Assembly (NCBI GenBank): GCA_964196275.1
Contig: CAXMSN010000058.1
Span: 1 to 21,292 of the forward strand
Length of the DNA: 21,292 nt
From: UBA5794 sp964196275
GTDB lineage: Bacteria; Actinomycetota; Acidimicrobiia; Spongiisociales; UBA5794
Direction of reading: 5' to 3'
Part shown: piece after piece, positions 1 to 7,748 of the stretch
Position numbering within the stretch: the stretch's first letter is position 1
Layout of the letters: every line of letters starts with the position of its first letter
Translations under genes and position numbers: made by a program
Notes under the pieces: generated by a model
Seen by the model: the letters and a program-made list of their open reading frames with translations, nothing else
What the model was told of the DNA's origin: nothing
The model's database searches: none

Positions 1-2
1 GC

Positions 3-713
3 GGGCTTGAGCCGCGCTGGGAGGCCAACTCGCCGTTGCCCATCTTGGTCCCCGAAGCCACCACCATCCTTGCCCTTACATGGTCGAACGGTGTGGTCAT
101 GGCCGGTGATCGTCGGGCAACCGCAGGCAATTTCATCGCACACAAGCGCGTTCGTAAGGTCTACGAAGCAGACGTTCACTCCGCTGTGGCGATCTCTGGC
201 ACAGCCGGCATGGCGGTGGAGCTCATAAAGCTCTTCCGAACCGAGCTCGAACACTACGAAAAGATCGAGGGTTCACGTCTCAGCCTCGAAGGCAAGGCCA
301 ACTTTCTCGCACGGATGATCCGCGGCAACTTGTCACTTGCTTTCCAAGGCCTCGTCGTTGTGCCTTTGTTCGCCGGTTTCGACGAGCACGCCGCCACAGG
401 GAGGCTCTTCTCGTACGATGTCGTCGGTGGCCGATACGACGAATTGAATTACGCCACAACGGGCTCGGGAGGATCGGAAGCGCGTTCCTTCCTCAAGAGT
501 GCGTGGCGCGATGCTCTCAGCCGTGAGGAAGCTCTCGCCGCTGCCGTTGAGGCGCTCGTGGCAGCTGCCGAGGAGGACGCAGCGACAGGGGGACCAGACC
601 TGAAGCGTCGTATCTTCCCGAACGTTCTCGTGGTATCCGACTCTGGCGTCGAAGAGGTCGACGACGATGAACTTGCCGCGATAGCAGGACCGATCGTGGA
701 GAACCGCCCATGA
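3..713 (+). CDS. prcB: 20S proteasome beta subunit (5' end outside window)
   Basis: Catalytic subunit of the actinobacterial 20S core particle, which degrades pupylated proteins in the cytoplasm. The open frame runs off the left edge with no in-frame stop, so the start and most of the propeptide lie upstream. A TTG at 36 is only an internal candidate. The mature chain should begin at the first Thr of the ATTILAL segment (codon at 60), the autoprocessed N-terminal nucleophile. Counting from it, Asp17 and Lys33 of the Ntn-hydrolase active site are present (GDRRAT, then VRKVY). The HYEKIEG and ARMIRGNL segments match PrcB as I remember it. The stop TGA overlaps the prcA start as ATGA, so the two subunits are translationally coupled. 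pup and dop would be expected just upstream but are not visible. Identity is very secure; the N-terminus is incomplete. Confidence 0.97.
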   Translation, partial: GLEPRWEANSPLPILVPEATTILALTWSNGVVMAGDRRATAGNFIAHKRVRKVYEADVHSAVAISGTAGMAVELIKLFRTELEHYEKIEGSRLSLEGKANFLARMIRGNLSLAFQGLVVVPLFAGFDEHAATGRLFSYDVVGGRYDELNYATTGSGGSEARSFLKSAWRDALSREEALAAAVEALVAAAEEDAATGGPDLKRRIFPNVLVVSDSGVEEVDDDELAAIAGPIVENRP

Positions 714-1390
714 GCATGCCGTTCTACGTTCCACCCGAGCAACTGGTCAAAGATCGCGCCGACTTCGCCCGCAAGGGCGTAAGCCGAGGTAGGCCCATCG
801 TCGCGATTCAGATCGATGAGGGACTGCTCCTCATCGGCGAGAACGCGTCACCGTCGCTTCGGAAGATCGGCGAGGTCTACGACCGGATCGCCTTCGCAGG
901 CGTCGGAAGGTTCAACGAGTTCGAAACGCTGCGGGTGGCAGGCGTCCGGTACGCCGACCTCAAGGGATTCTCGTACTCGAGGGCAGACGTAACAGGCAAG
1001 GGGCTTGCAAACGCCTACTCACAGACACTCGGCCAGATCTTCTCACATGAGGTCAAGCCGTACGAGGTCGAAATCGTCGTCGCCGAGGTGGGCGCGACGA
1101 AGTCGGACGACAAACTGTTCAGAGTTCAGTTCGACGGAACGCTACGCGACGCCGATACGTACACGGTCCTGGGGGCAGAAGAAGATGAGATCGGCGACTC
1201 GCTTGCGGGGCGTGTCAACGACGGCATGGATCTCAACGCTGCCGTGAAGGCCGCTTGCGACGCGATCGAGGCCGCTACCGGACAGCCTGTGGCCGATGAG
1301 AATTGGGAGTCGGGATTTCTCGACCGCTCAGCACAACGACGAGCGTTCCGCAGACTCACACCAGACGAAATCGCTGCAGCACGCACGTGA
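710..1390 (+). CDS. prcA: 20S proteasome alpha subunit
   Basis: Forms the outer heptameric rings and gate of the 20S core that encloses PrcB. The protein is 226 residues. The N-terminal MSMPFYVPPEQ resembles the gating segment of PrcA, and the segments DRADFARKG, YDRIAFAGVGRFNEF, VTGKGLANAYSQTLG and KPYEVEIVVAEVG are typical of the family. Alpha subunits lack the catalytic N-terminal Thr, as here. It is about 20 residues shorter than M. tuberculosis PrcA (248 aa from memory), mainly at the C-terminus, where the long acidic tail is missing. The ATG at 710 overlaps the prcB stop, and GGAG at 698-701 lies 8 bases upstream. An ATG at 716 is the alternative start. Identity is very secure. Confidence 0.96.
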   Translation: MSMPFYVPPEQLVKDRADFARKGVSRGRPIVAIQIDEGLLLIGENASPSLRKIGEVYDRIAFAGVGRFNEFETLRVAGVRYADLKGFSYSRADVTGKGLANAYSQTLGQIFSHEVKPYEVEIVVAEVGATKSDDKLFRVQFDGTLRDADTYTVLGAEEDEIGDSLAGRVNDGMDLNAAVKAACDAIEAATGQPVADENWESGFLDRSAQRRAFRRLTPDEIAAART

Positions 1391-1419
1391 CAATCGGATA
1401 GCCACTCGGATCCAGCGGT

Positions 1420-1425
1420 TACGCT
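1420..1425 (+). promoter_or_regulatory. Putative -10 box of a leaderless pafA transcript
   Basis: TACGCT fits the actinobacterial -10 consensus TANNNT and ends 6 bases before the pafA ATG at 1432. That would put the transcription start at or beside the start codon. No Shine-Dalgarno sequence and no convincing -35 are seen in the 41-base gap after prcA. The same spacing recurs at several other genes in the window. Confidence 0.45.
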
Positions 1426-1431
1426 GAGGCG

Positions 1432-2787
1432 ATGCAGCGACGCATCTTCGGTATCGAAAACGAATACGGGGTCACGTGCGTTCTGCGCGGGCAACGGCGG
1501 CTGTCGCCCGACGAGGTTGCCCGGTACCTGTTCCGACGAGTCGTCAGTTGGGGGAGATCGTCGAACGTCTTCCTCGAAAACGGTGCACGGCTGTATCTCG
1601 ATGTTGGAAGCCACCCGGAGTACGCGACGCCTGAGTGCGACAGCATCTACGACGTGGTCGCTCACGATCGCGCAGGCGAACGCATTCTTGAGGGACTCGT
1701 CGAATCCGCCGAACGCCGTCTTGCCGAAGAGGGAATCCGTGGGGACATATACCTCTATCGGAACAACACGGATTCGGCAGGCAACTCGTATGGCTGCCAT
1801 GAGAACTACCTCATCGGACGTCAGGGCGACTTCCAGCGGACCATCGACACGCTTCTCCCGTTCCTCGTCACCCGACAGATCTGGGAAGGCGCTGGCAAAC
1901 TACTCAACACGGCTCGCGGAACCATCTACTCCCTGGCGCAGCGTGCCGAGCACATCTGGGAGGGAAGTTCCTCCGCCACGACAAGATCACGTCCGATCAT
2001 CAACACCCGCGATGAACCCCATGCCGACGCTGAGAAGTATCGAAGGCTCCATGTCATCGCCGGAGATTCGAACATGTCGCAGTACGCGACCTACGTGAAG
2101 ATCGGCACGATGGTTGCCTTGCTCCAGATGCTTGAGGACAACGTCGTGTTCCGGGATCTCACGCTTGAGAATCCGATTCGTGCGATCCGTGAGATAAGTC
2201 ATGACGTCACCTGTCGTCGAACGGTCAGGCTTGCGAACGGCAGGGAACTGAGTGCCCTCGACATCCAATGGGAGTACCTCGAACGGGTGATGCGCTACAC
2301 ACGGACGACGGGTGTGTCGGCAGAGGTAGAGCGAGCGGTATCGATGTGGGAACACCTCCTGACGGGGCTCGAGAAGGATCCGATGACTCTCGGACGAGAG
2401 GTCGACTGGGTCGCGAAGCTCCATCTGATCGAGCGATACCAGGAACGCAACGCGTTGCCGTTGTCGTCTGCGCGGCTCGCGATGATCGACCTCAACTACC
2501 ACGATGTGAACAGAGACCGCGGCCTTTTCCACAAGATGGAACGAGCCGGACTGGTGGACACGATCGTCACAGATGATGACATAGCAAGGGCCATGGTCGA
2601 GGCTCCATCGACGACGAGAGCGCGCCTCCGAGGTGCGTTCATCAAAGCGGCGAAGGACAAGCGCCGAGATTTCACCGTTGACTGGGTGCACCTCAAGCTC
2701 AACGATCAGGCGCAGCGAACGGTGTTGTGCAAGGACCCCTTCAAGGCTTACGACGAGCGCGTCGACAGGCTGATCGAGAGTTTGTAA
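1432..2787 (+). CDS. pafA: Pup--protein ligase
   Basis: Ligates the C-terminal glutamate of the small modifier Pup to substrate lysines using ATP, marking proteins for the Mpa-proteasome. At 451 residues it matches the usual length of about 450. The N-terminal FGIENEYGV carries the metal-binding Glu9. The catalytic base Asp57 lies in LYLDVGSHPEYATPECD, the glutamine-synthetase-like fold signature shared with Dop. The YGCHENYLI segment at about 120-130 and the C-terminal domain ending in YDERVDRLI also fit. Dop is a close paralogue, but position after prcBA and the absence of a Dop-type insertion favour PafA. It lies 41 bases after prcA and probably has its own leaderless promoter (TACGCT at 1420-1425). 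Confidence 0.96.
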   Translation: MQRRIFGIENEYGVTCVLRGQRRLSPDEVARYLFRRVVSWGRSSNVFLENGARLYLDVGSHPEYATPECDSIYDVVAHDRAGERILEGLVESAERRLAEEGIRGDIYLYRNNTDSAGNSYGCHENYLIGRQGDFQRTIDTLLPFLVTRQIWEGAGKLLNTARGTIYSLAQRAEHIWEGSSSATTRSRPIINTRDEPHADAEKYRRLHVIAGDSNMSQYATYVKIGTMVALLQMLEDNVVFRDLTLENPIRAIREISHDVTCRRTVRLANGRELSALDIQWEYLERVMRYTRTTGVSAEVERAVSMWEHLLTGLEKDPMTLGREVDWVAKLHLIERYQERNALPLSSARLAMIDLNYHDVNRDRGLFHKMERAGLVDTIVTDDDIARAMVEAPSTTRARLRGAFIKAAKDKRRDFTVDWVHLKLNDQAQRTVLCKDPFKAYDERVDRLIESL

Positions 2788-2816
2788 GGGTGCTTCCAGA
2801 CCCCACACTTCCTCGA

Positions 2817-2822
2817 TAGCCT
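2817..2822 (+). promoter_or_regulatory. Putative -10 box of a leaderless pafB transcript
   Basis: TAGCCT fits TANNNT and ends 7 bases before the pafB ATG at 2830. No Shine-Dalgarno sequence is present between it and the start. I could not find a good -35 at 16-19 bases. Confidence 0.42.
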
Positions 2823-2829
2823 GAACACC

Positions 2830-3753
2830 ATGCAACGTGTCATCGAACGGATACTGAACCTTCTCGCCTATCTCCTGACGGTGCGAGGACCGGTGACCGC
2901 CGACGAGATACGACAGACGGTCGCGGGCTACGACCAGGAGTCCGATGCGGCGTTCAGACGCACCTTCGAGCGGGACAAGGACCTTCTTCGGTCGCTTGGC
3001 GTCCCGCTCACCATGACAGCGATTGACATCTGGGAGGTCGAGGATGGCTACGTCGTGCCGACCGACGAGTACGCCATCGAGGATCCGGAGTTGACCGACG
3101 ACGAACGGTCTGCGCTCCTCGCAGCCGCTCAAGCTGTCCAGTTCTCTGGACAGACCGCAGGGCTCTCTGCGATATTCAAGCTCGGTGGTGCCTCGCCCGT
3201 GCTCAACGCACCCAATGTTGCCGCAGACCTCGGACACGACCTTGAGCAACTTGCCGTGCTGTTCGATGCGGTGTCGACGCACACGAAGGTCTCTTTCGAT
3301 TACAGCGGAACGAAAAGGACTGTCACGCCATATGCGCTTGCCCATCGCCTTGGACACTGGTACCTGGCCGCTCCCGAGGTGAGCGATCTCGACGTGGTCA
3401 AGGCATTCAGAGTTGACCGGATGTCGGATCCCGAGCTGGCTGACAAGCGCTCGACCTACACGGTGCCAGCCGACTTCAGCGCCTCCGAGGTGATACCACA
3501 GACACCCGAGACCCTCTTGGCCTCCCGAACAGCGACTGTCCGCTTCGATGCGGACCTGGCTGGCATCGTGTCCGAGCACACTCCGAACGCCAAGGAAGTC
3601 GGTAGAGATGCCGAGTCTGTGCTGTTCGAACTGCCCGTGCCCTACGACGCGTCGTTCGTCGGCTGGGTGCTCGGTTTCGACGACCGTGCCGAGGTCGTGG
3701 AGCCAGCCGATCTGAGGGAACGGCTGATCGAGCATGTACAGGTGGCCTCATGA
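2830..3753 (+). CDS. pafB: WYL-domain transcriptional regulator PafB
   Basis: PafB works with PafC as a transcription activator of the LexA-independent DNA-damage response in actinobacteria. It is 307 residues. A winged helix-turn-helix occupies about residues 5-65, including the FERDKDLLRSLGVPL segment typical of PafB N-termini. The WYL domain covers roughly 145-230, with WYL itself at 177-179 in LGHWYLA and the partner motif FRVDRM at 193-198. The WYL C-terminal extension follows. The start at 2830 is supported by the alignment of the first helix (RVIERILNLLAYLL) with PafB proteins and by a -10-like TAGCCT 7 bases upstream. The stop overlaps the pafC ATG by 4 bases, so the partners are made together. 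The name rests on position after pafA and the PafB-type N-terminus. Confidence 0.93.
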   Translation: MQRVIERILNLLAYLLTVRGPVTADEIRQTVAGYDQESDAAFRRTFERDKDLLRSLGVPLTMTAIDIWEVEDGYVVPTDEYAIEDPELTDDERSALLAAAQAVQFSGQTAGLSAIFKLGGASPVLNAPNVAADLGHDLEQLAVLFDAVSTHTKVSFDYSGTKRTVTPYALAHRLGHWYLAAPEVSDLDVVKAFRVDRMSDPELADKRSTYTVPADFSASEVIPQTPETLLASRTATVRFDADLAGIVSEHTPNAKEVGRDAESVLFELPVPYDASFVGWVLGFDDRAEVVEPADLRERLIEHVQVAS

Positions 3754-4676
3754 GCGTCAGGACCGAGATGCGGATCGCAAGAATCCTTGCCATGATCCCG
3801 TTCGTAGTCGCAGGCGATGGGGCGACGATTCATGACCTGAGGGAACGTTTCGGATACGCATCCGACGCCGAGGTCGTCAAGGACCTGCAACTCATCTTCC
3901 TGACCGGGCTTCCAGGCTATGGACCCGGCGACCTGATCGACGTTGACATCTTTGAGGACGAAGTCACCATCGACTCCGCTGACTACTTCGCCCGTCCGAT
4001 GCGCCTCACACCCAGCGAGGCGCTTGGCCTGCTGGCAGCGGGCTCAACGTTCATCGCCTCTGATCAGGCGAGCCCGGAACTCCGTTCGGCGATCGACAAG
4101 CTGTCGCGTGCCATCGGTGCGCAGATGGACGATCACGTCCTTGTGGACGTTCCGACACCGCCGACGGTTGAGCTTCTACGATCCGCCATCGAGGAGACCA
4201 AACTGGTCGAGATCACCTACGTCGCGATAACGACGAACGAACACACGACTCGCATTGTCGAGGGGGAGTCCGTCTTCTTCAACCTGGGTCGGTGGTACTT
4301 CAGCGGGTTCTGTCGATACGCCGACGCGGACCGACTCTTCAGAGTCGATCGAATGGATACGGTCCAGGTCCTCGATGAGTTGTACGAACCCAGCGTTGCC
4401 GACGCCAGTTCGATCGTTCGCTACGAGCCGAGCCCCGATGATCACGTGGTCGAGTTCACTGTCGGAACCGCCTCGCGGTGGGTCACCGAGTACTACCCGG
4501 TCGAAGCATCGCCGCTGCCAGATGGCAGGCAGCACGTCACGATGCGGGTGAGTGATCCTCTCGTCGCTGCCCGCCTGCTCCTCAGGCTCGGCTCCGACGC
4601 AGTGCTGATTTCGGGTGACACCGTAGCGGCAGCGCTCGAAGACCTTCGCCGACGCGTCCTCCTGCGGTACGCCTGA
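3750..4676 (+). CDS. pafC: WYL-domain transcriptional regulator PafC
   Basis: Partner of PafB. The two form a hetero-oligomer, in some actinobacteria a single fused chain, that activates repair genes after DNA damage. It is 308 residues. The N-terminal winged helix at about 5-75 includes ARILAMIPFV and ERFGYASDAEVVKDL, and the LTPSEALGLLAAG linker is typical of PafC. The WYL domain is centred on residues 150-210. The name-giving triad is WYF (182-184, GRWYFSG) rather than WYL, with LFRVDRM at 196-202. It starts in an ATGA overlap with pafB, with AGGTGG at 3740-3745 as a possible ribosome site. A perfect 7-bp inverted repeat spans its stop codon. In mycobacteria tatA and tatC follow; here they do not. 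Confidence 0.93.
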   Translation: MSVRTEMRIARILAMIPFVVAGDGATIHDLRERFGYASDAEVVKDLQLIFLTGLPGYGPGDLIDVDIFEDEVTIDSADYFARPMRLTPSEALGLLAAGSTFIASDQASPELRSAIDKLSRAIGAQMDDHVLVDVPTPPTVELLRSAIEETKLVEITYVAITTNEHTTRIVEGESVFFNLGRWYFSGFCRYADADRLFRVDRMDTVQVLDELYEPSVADASSIVRYEPSPDDHVVEFTVGTASRWVTEYYPVEASPLPDGRQHVTMRVSDPLVAARLLLRLGSDAVLISGDTVAAALEDLRRRVLLRYA

Positions 4677-4690
4677 CGCAGTATCAGGCG
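4670..4690. repeat. Inverted repeat spanning the pafC stop codon
   Basis: CGCCTGA (4670-4676) and TCAGGCG (4684-4690) form a perfect 7-bp stem with a 7-base loop. The pafC TGA ends the left arm. No T-run follows, so this is not a classical intrinsic terminator. It could be a weak terminator or a 3'-end stabilising hairpin separating pafABC from the next gene. Confidence 0.4.
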
Positions 4691-4792
4691 CGTTCACCGT
4701 CTCGCTCTCAGGTGACTACTTAGCGAATAGTCCTTTACCCGCCATTCCTCATGCCGATGTCCAATGTGACAGAGGCGAACGGGGTAGACGGC

Positions 4793-5110
4793 ATGACGAC
4801 AATAAAGACCACATGCGATCACTGTGGAGAGGTCCATCTTGGACCTTCCGACATCGCGTTGGAAATCGGATCGTTCGACACGGATGGCACCTATCGATTT
4901 GTCTGCCCGGACTGCTTCTCGGTTCAAAGACGGCCAGCGACCCGCCGCGTCGTCTCGATTCTTCTCGCCACAGGCGTGAGTTACGAGGTCACCGTTGTAC
5001 CGAGAGGGCCGATCACTGCGACCGAGGTCGACCAATTCGCCTCGATGCTCGACGATGACGACTGGTTCTATCGACTCGCCTCAGCAGAAGGCTCCAACGA
5101 GAGCTTCTGA
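4793..5110 (+). CDS. Small zinc-ribbon protein of unknown function
   Basis: 105 residues from the ATG at 4793. Two CxxC pairs, CDHCG at about residues 8-12 and CPDC at about 39-42, make a zinc-ribbon knuckle pair. A mixed alpha/beta tail with the segment VVSILLATGVSYEV and an acidic C-terminus follow. The N-terminal pattern MTTIKTTC recalls actinobacterial hypothetical proteins with the same ribbon, which is why I prefer 4793 over the upstream ATGs at 4751 and 4757. GGGG at 4781-4784 is a weak ribosome-site candidate for 4793. There is no DNA-binding or enzymatic motif. It occupies the slot where tatA-tatC sit in mycobacteria, between pafC and helY, and is preceded by a 116-base gap with no clear promoter. 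Function unknown; a nucleic-acid or protein-interaction role is a guess. Confidence 0.8.
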   Translation: MTTIKTTCDHCGEVHLGPSDIALEIGSFDTDGTYRFVCPDCFSVQRRPATRRVVSILLATGVSYEVTVVPRGPITATEVDQFASMLDDDDWFYRLASAEGSNESF

Positions 5111-5163
5111 CGCTATCTGGCAGGCTATGGCGAACGCTGACCCGCAAGTGATCGCCTCGTCTC

Positions 5164-5169
5164 TAGCAT
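5164..5169 (+). promoter_or_regulatory. Putative -10 box of a leaderless helY transcript
   Basis: TAGCAT fits TANNNT and ends 7 bases before the helY GTG at 5177. There is no Shine-Dalgarno sequence in that interval. A possible -35-like CTGACC (5137-5142) is 21 bases upstream, longer than optimal. Confidence 0.42.
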
Positions 5170-5176
5170 CGCAAGC

Positions 5177-7702
5177 GTGACAGATACTTCTTCCCAATCG
5201 ATCGACAGCTACCTCTCCTCGTTGGCGTTCGCTCCCGACCCATTCCAGAGGCGCGCTCTCGACGCCATAGAGAACGGCCGGTCGGTCGTTGTCACTGCGC
5301 CGACGGGTGCAGGGAAGACGTTGATCGCCGAGGGTGCAATCGCTGCAGCGCTCGGCCTGGGTCGGCGTGCTTTCTACACCACGCCGATCAAGGCGCTCTC
5401 CAACCAGAAGTTCGCAGACCTTCGAGCGTGGCTCGGAAACGACAACGTCGGGCTTCTGACGGGCGACAACGTTGTCAACGGCGATGCACCGGTCGTCGTC
5501 ATGACGACCGAGGTGCTTCGGAACATGATCTACGACTCTTCGGCCGCTCTCGACGATCTCGAAACCGTGATCCTTGATGAGGTCCACTATCTCGCTGACC
5601 GTTCGCGGGGATCTGTGTGGGAGGAGGTGATCATCCACCTTCCTCAGCGGACCAGCCTCGTCTGTCTCTCGGCGACAATCGCCAACCCTGAGGAATTCAC
5701 CAACTGGATCATCGCGCGAAGAGGCGAGACCGACCTCATCATCGAGACGACACGACCGGTCCCGCTCGAGACGATGTACATGTGGCGCGATCGCCATGCT
5801 GGAGGATCCTCCGTCATGCTGCCCATGTTCGGACGGAACGGTCGACCAAACGACACGATCTCGAAACTCACCCGTTCGAGCCGCAACCGTCACGCCAGGC
5901 TGGGGACGCCACGTCGCACTGCGGTGATCGAGCATCTCGCGGACGAGCACCTGCTCCCAGCCATCTACTTCGTATTCTCACGGAAGGGTTGCGACCAGAC
6001 GGCACAGCACGTCGCACAGTCCTCGCTCAGACTCACAACACCCGATGAGCGAGACCAGATCAGGCGCGTCGTCGAGAGAAGGACGGCGCATCTCGCGCCG
6101 CAGGATCTCGCCGTTCTCGGCTACTCGGCCTGGCTGTCCGTGCTTGAACGTGGTGCGGCGGCACACCACGCGGGCTTGATACCCACGTTCAAGGAGACCG
6201 TCGAGGAACTCTTCCTCTCTGGACTCGTCAAGGTGGTCGCGGCTACCGAGACCCTGGCCGTCGGCATCAACATGCCAGCGCGTACGGTGGTACTCGAGTC
6301 ACTCAGCAAGTTCACTGGCGAGGGCCACGAACTGCTCCAGCCAAGCGACTTCACACAGCTCACGGGACGGGCAGGGCGCAGGGGCATCGATATAGCGGGA
6401 ACGGCTGTCGTCCTGTACAGCCCCCACGTGCCATTCGACCGTGCGAGCGGCATCGCCGGTGCCGGTGCCAATCCACTTCGCTCGTCGTTCGCACCTACGT
6501 ACAACATGGCGGTGAATCTGATGGCGCGATACGACGTCGGCGAAGCGCATGACCTCCTTCGAGCATCGTTTGCGAACTTCTCGACCTCCGGACGTCGGAA
6601 CCAGCTCACCCAGAACCTCGAAGACCGGCGCAAGGACATCGCGACGTTTCGCGATGCCGCTGAATGCGACCGTGGCGACATCTGGGAGTTCTACGACGGC
6701 AGCTCGCGGCCAGCCGCACCAGAGATGGAACGTCAACTCCTTCAGCCAGGAGCGGTCCTCGAGTTCGCCGCTGCGTCCTACGTCCTGGTCAACAGGTCCT
6801 GGGGTGGCGGGCATCCGAAGATGGTCCTGGTCGACGGCGAGGGAAAGAAGTTGTCGATCAAGTACAACGACTTCCCGAGGTCTGCCGTTGTGCTTGGCAC
6901 CATCACGCTTCCCACGCCGATCCGATCCTCAGACGATGCGTACAGGCGCGAGATCGCCGGCATGCTGGAACGTTTCATTCCGGAAGCCGATCCCGTGCCA
7001 GTCTTCGTCTCCTCTGACCAGGATGGTGTCGGAGGCTGCCCTGATCTCGAAACACACATGGGCTGGGCCGACAGGGCGCTGCGTGCGACACGAGACGCAG
7101 ATCGCCTCGTACGGAGGCTGGAGAGGTCGGAAAGAAACGATGTGGTTGACACGTTCGAGAACATCCACTCCGTCCTCGACGCACTTGGCTACACATCGGG
7201 CTGGGAACTGTCAGACCGGGGTACATCCCTCAGAAAGCTGTACAACGAACTGGACCTCCTCCTCGCCGAGTCGATTCGGAGGAAGGTATTCGATGGGCTG
7301 ACACCGGAGGAATTCGCTGCAGCCGCGTCTCTGTTCACATTTGAGACCAGAGGCGCAGAGGACCCCGCGATCCCTCGTCTTGCGTTCGCGACGAACATCA
7401 TCGAGGTGGTTGACGGGATCCGCGAATCCGTCGTGGCGGTCGAGCGGGCCAACGGAGCCGACGAACAACGTATCCCCGATCCGGGCCTCATGGAGATGAT
7501 CCACGGATGGGGACTCGGGCACGACCTCGAGGAGATCTTCGGCACAGACGACATCCGGGCAGGCGACTTTGTTCGTTCTGCCAGACAACTCCTCGACTTG
7601 TTACGCCAGATCCGGGACGGGTTCGATGTCTACCGTTCGATCGCCTCTGAGGCAATAGCATGCATCGACAGGGGAATCGTTCAGGTTGGAGGGTTCGAGT
7701 GA
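5177..7702 (+). CDS. helY: Ski2/Mtr4-like DEAD/DEAH-box RNA helicase HelY
   Basis: 841-residue superfamily-2 helicase, probably an ATP-dependent RNA helicase acting in RNA processing or decay. Motifs in order: Q-motif region FQRRAL (23-28), Walker A APTGAGKT (41-48), TTPIKALSNQKF (68-79), Walker B DEVH (134-137), SAT (165-167), AAHHAGLIP (328-336) and motif VI QLTGRAGRRGID (394-405). The C-terminal half has the long winged-helix/helical-bundle region of the Ski2-like family, ending near the DLLRQIRDGFDVY segment. It is slightly shorter than mycobacterial HelY (about 900 aa from memory). The GTG at 5177 fits the start of homology and has a -10-like TAGCAT 7 bases upstream. Linkage to the paf genes is conserved in mycobacteria, though tatAC are missing here. 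Confidence 0.93.
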   Translation: MTDTSSQSIDSYLSSLAFAPDPFQRRALDAIENGRSVVVTAPTGAGKTLIAEGAIAAALGLGRRAFYTTPIKALSNQKFADLRAWLGNDNVGLLTGDNVVNGDAPVVVMTTEVLRNMIYDSSAALDDLETVILDEVHYLADRSRGSVWEEVIIHLPQRTSLVCLSATIANPEEFTNWIIARRGETDLIIETTRPVPLETMYMWRDRHAGGSSVMLPMFGRNGRPNDTISKLTRSSRNRHARLGTPRRTAVIEHLADEHLLPAIYFVFSRKGCDQTAQHVAQSSLRLTTPDERDQIRRVVERRTAHLAPQDLAVLGYSAWLSVLERGAAAHHAGLIPTFKETVEELFLSGLVKVVAATETLAVGINMPARTVVLESLSKFTGEGHELLQPSDFTQLTGRAGRRGIDIAGTAVVLYSPHVPFDRASGIAGAGANPLRSSFAPTYNMAVNLMARYDVGEAHDLLRASFANFSTSGRRNQLTQNLEDRRKDIATFRDAAECDRGDIWEFYDGSSRPAAPEMERQLLQPGAVLEFAAASYVLVNRSWGGGHPKMVLVDGEGKKLSIKYNDFPRSAVVLGTITLPTPIRSSDDAYRREIAGMLERFIPEADPVPVFVSSDQDGVGGCPDLETHMGWADRALRATRDADRLVRRLERSERNDVVDTFENIHSVLDALGYTSGWELSDRGTSLRKLYNELDLLLAESIRRKVFDGLTPEEFAAAASLFTFETRGAEDPAIPRLAFATNIIEVVDGIRESVVAVERANGADEQRIPDPGLMEMIHGWGLGHDLEEIFGTDDIRAGDFVRSARQLLDLLRQIRDGFDVYRSIASEAIACIDRGIVQVGGFE

Positions 7703-7735
7703 TCGCCAGAGACGTGGTTCGGCCCACGGCTGAAT

Positions 7736-7740
7736 GGAGG
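7736..7740 (+). promoter_or_regulatory. Ribosome binding site fixing the lipid-kinase start
   Basis: GGAGG lies 8 bases before the ATG at 7749. It overlaps the upstream in-frame ATG at 7734, so that ATG cannot be the start served by this site. This selects 7749. Confidence 0.7.
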
Positions 7741-7748
7741 CTCTGTCG

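Noticed and set aside
619..626. GAACGTTC palindrome (also near 9127 and 17134) as a LexA box
   Set aside because: The actinobacterial SOS box needs a 4-base spacer between GAAC and GTTC; these have none and lie inside coding regions.
1987..3735. Long minus-strand open frame of 582 codons opposite pafA and pafB
   Set aside because: It covers two clear plus-strand genes, has no recognisable domain, and its composition is what complementary reading of high-GC coding DNA gives.
4694..5035. Minus-strand frame opposite the zinc-ribbon gene
   Set aside because: The plus-strand product has ordered CxxC pairs and fits the neighbours' direction; the minus product has no motif.
6549..7301. Plus-strand frame of 250 codons inside helY
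   Set aside because: Arg/Ser/Thr-rich shadow of the helicase C-terminal half in another frame; no motif or ribosome site.
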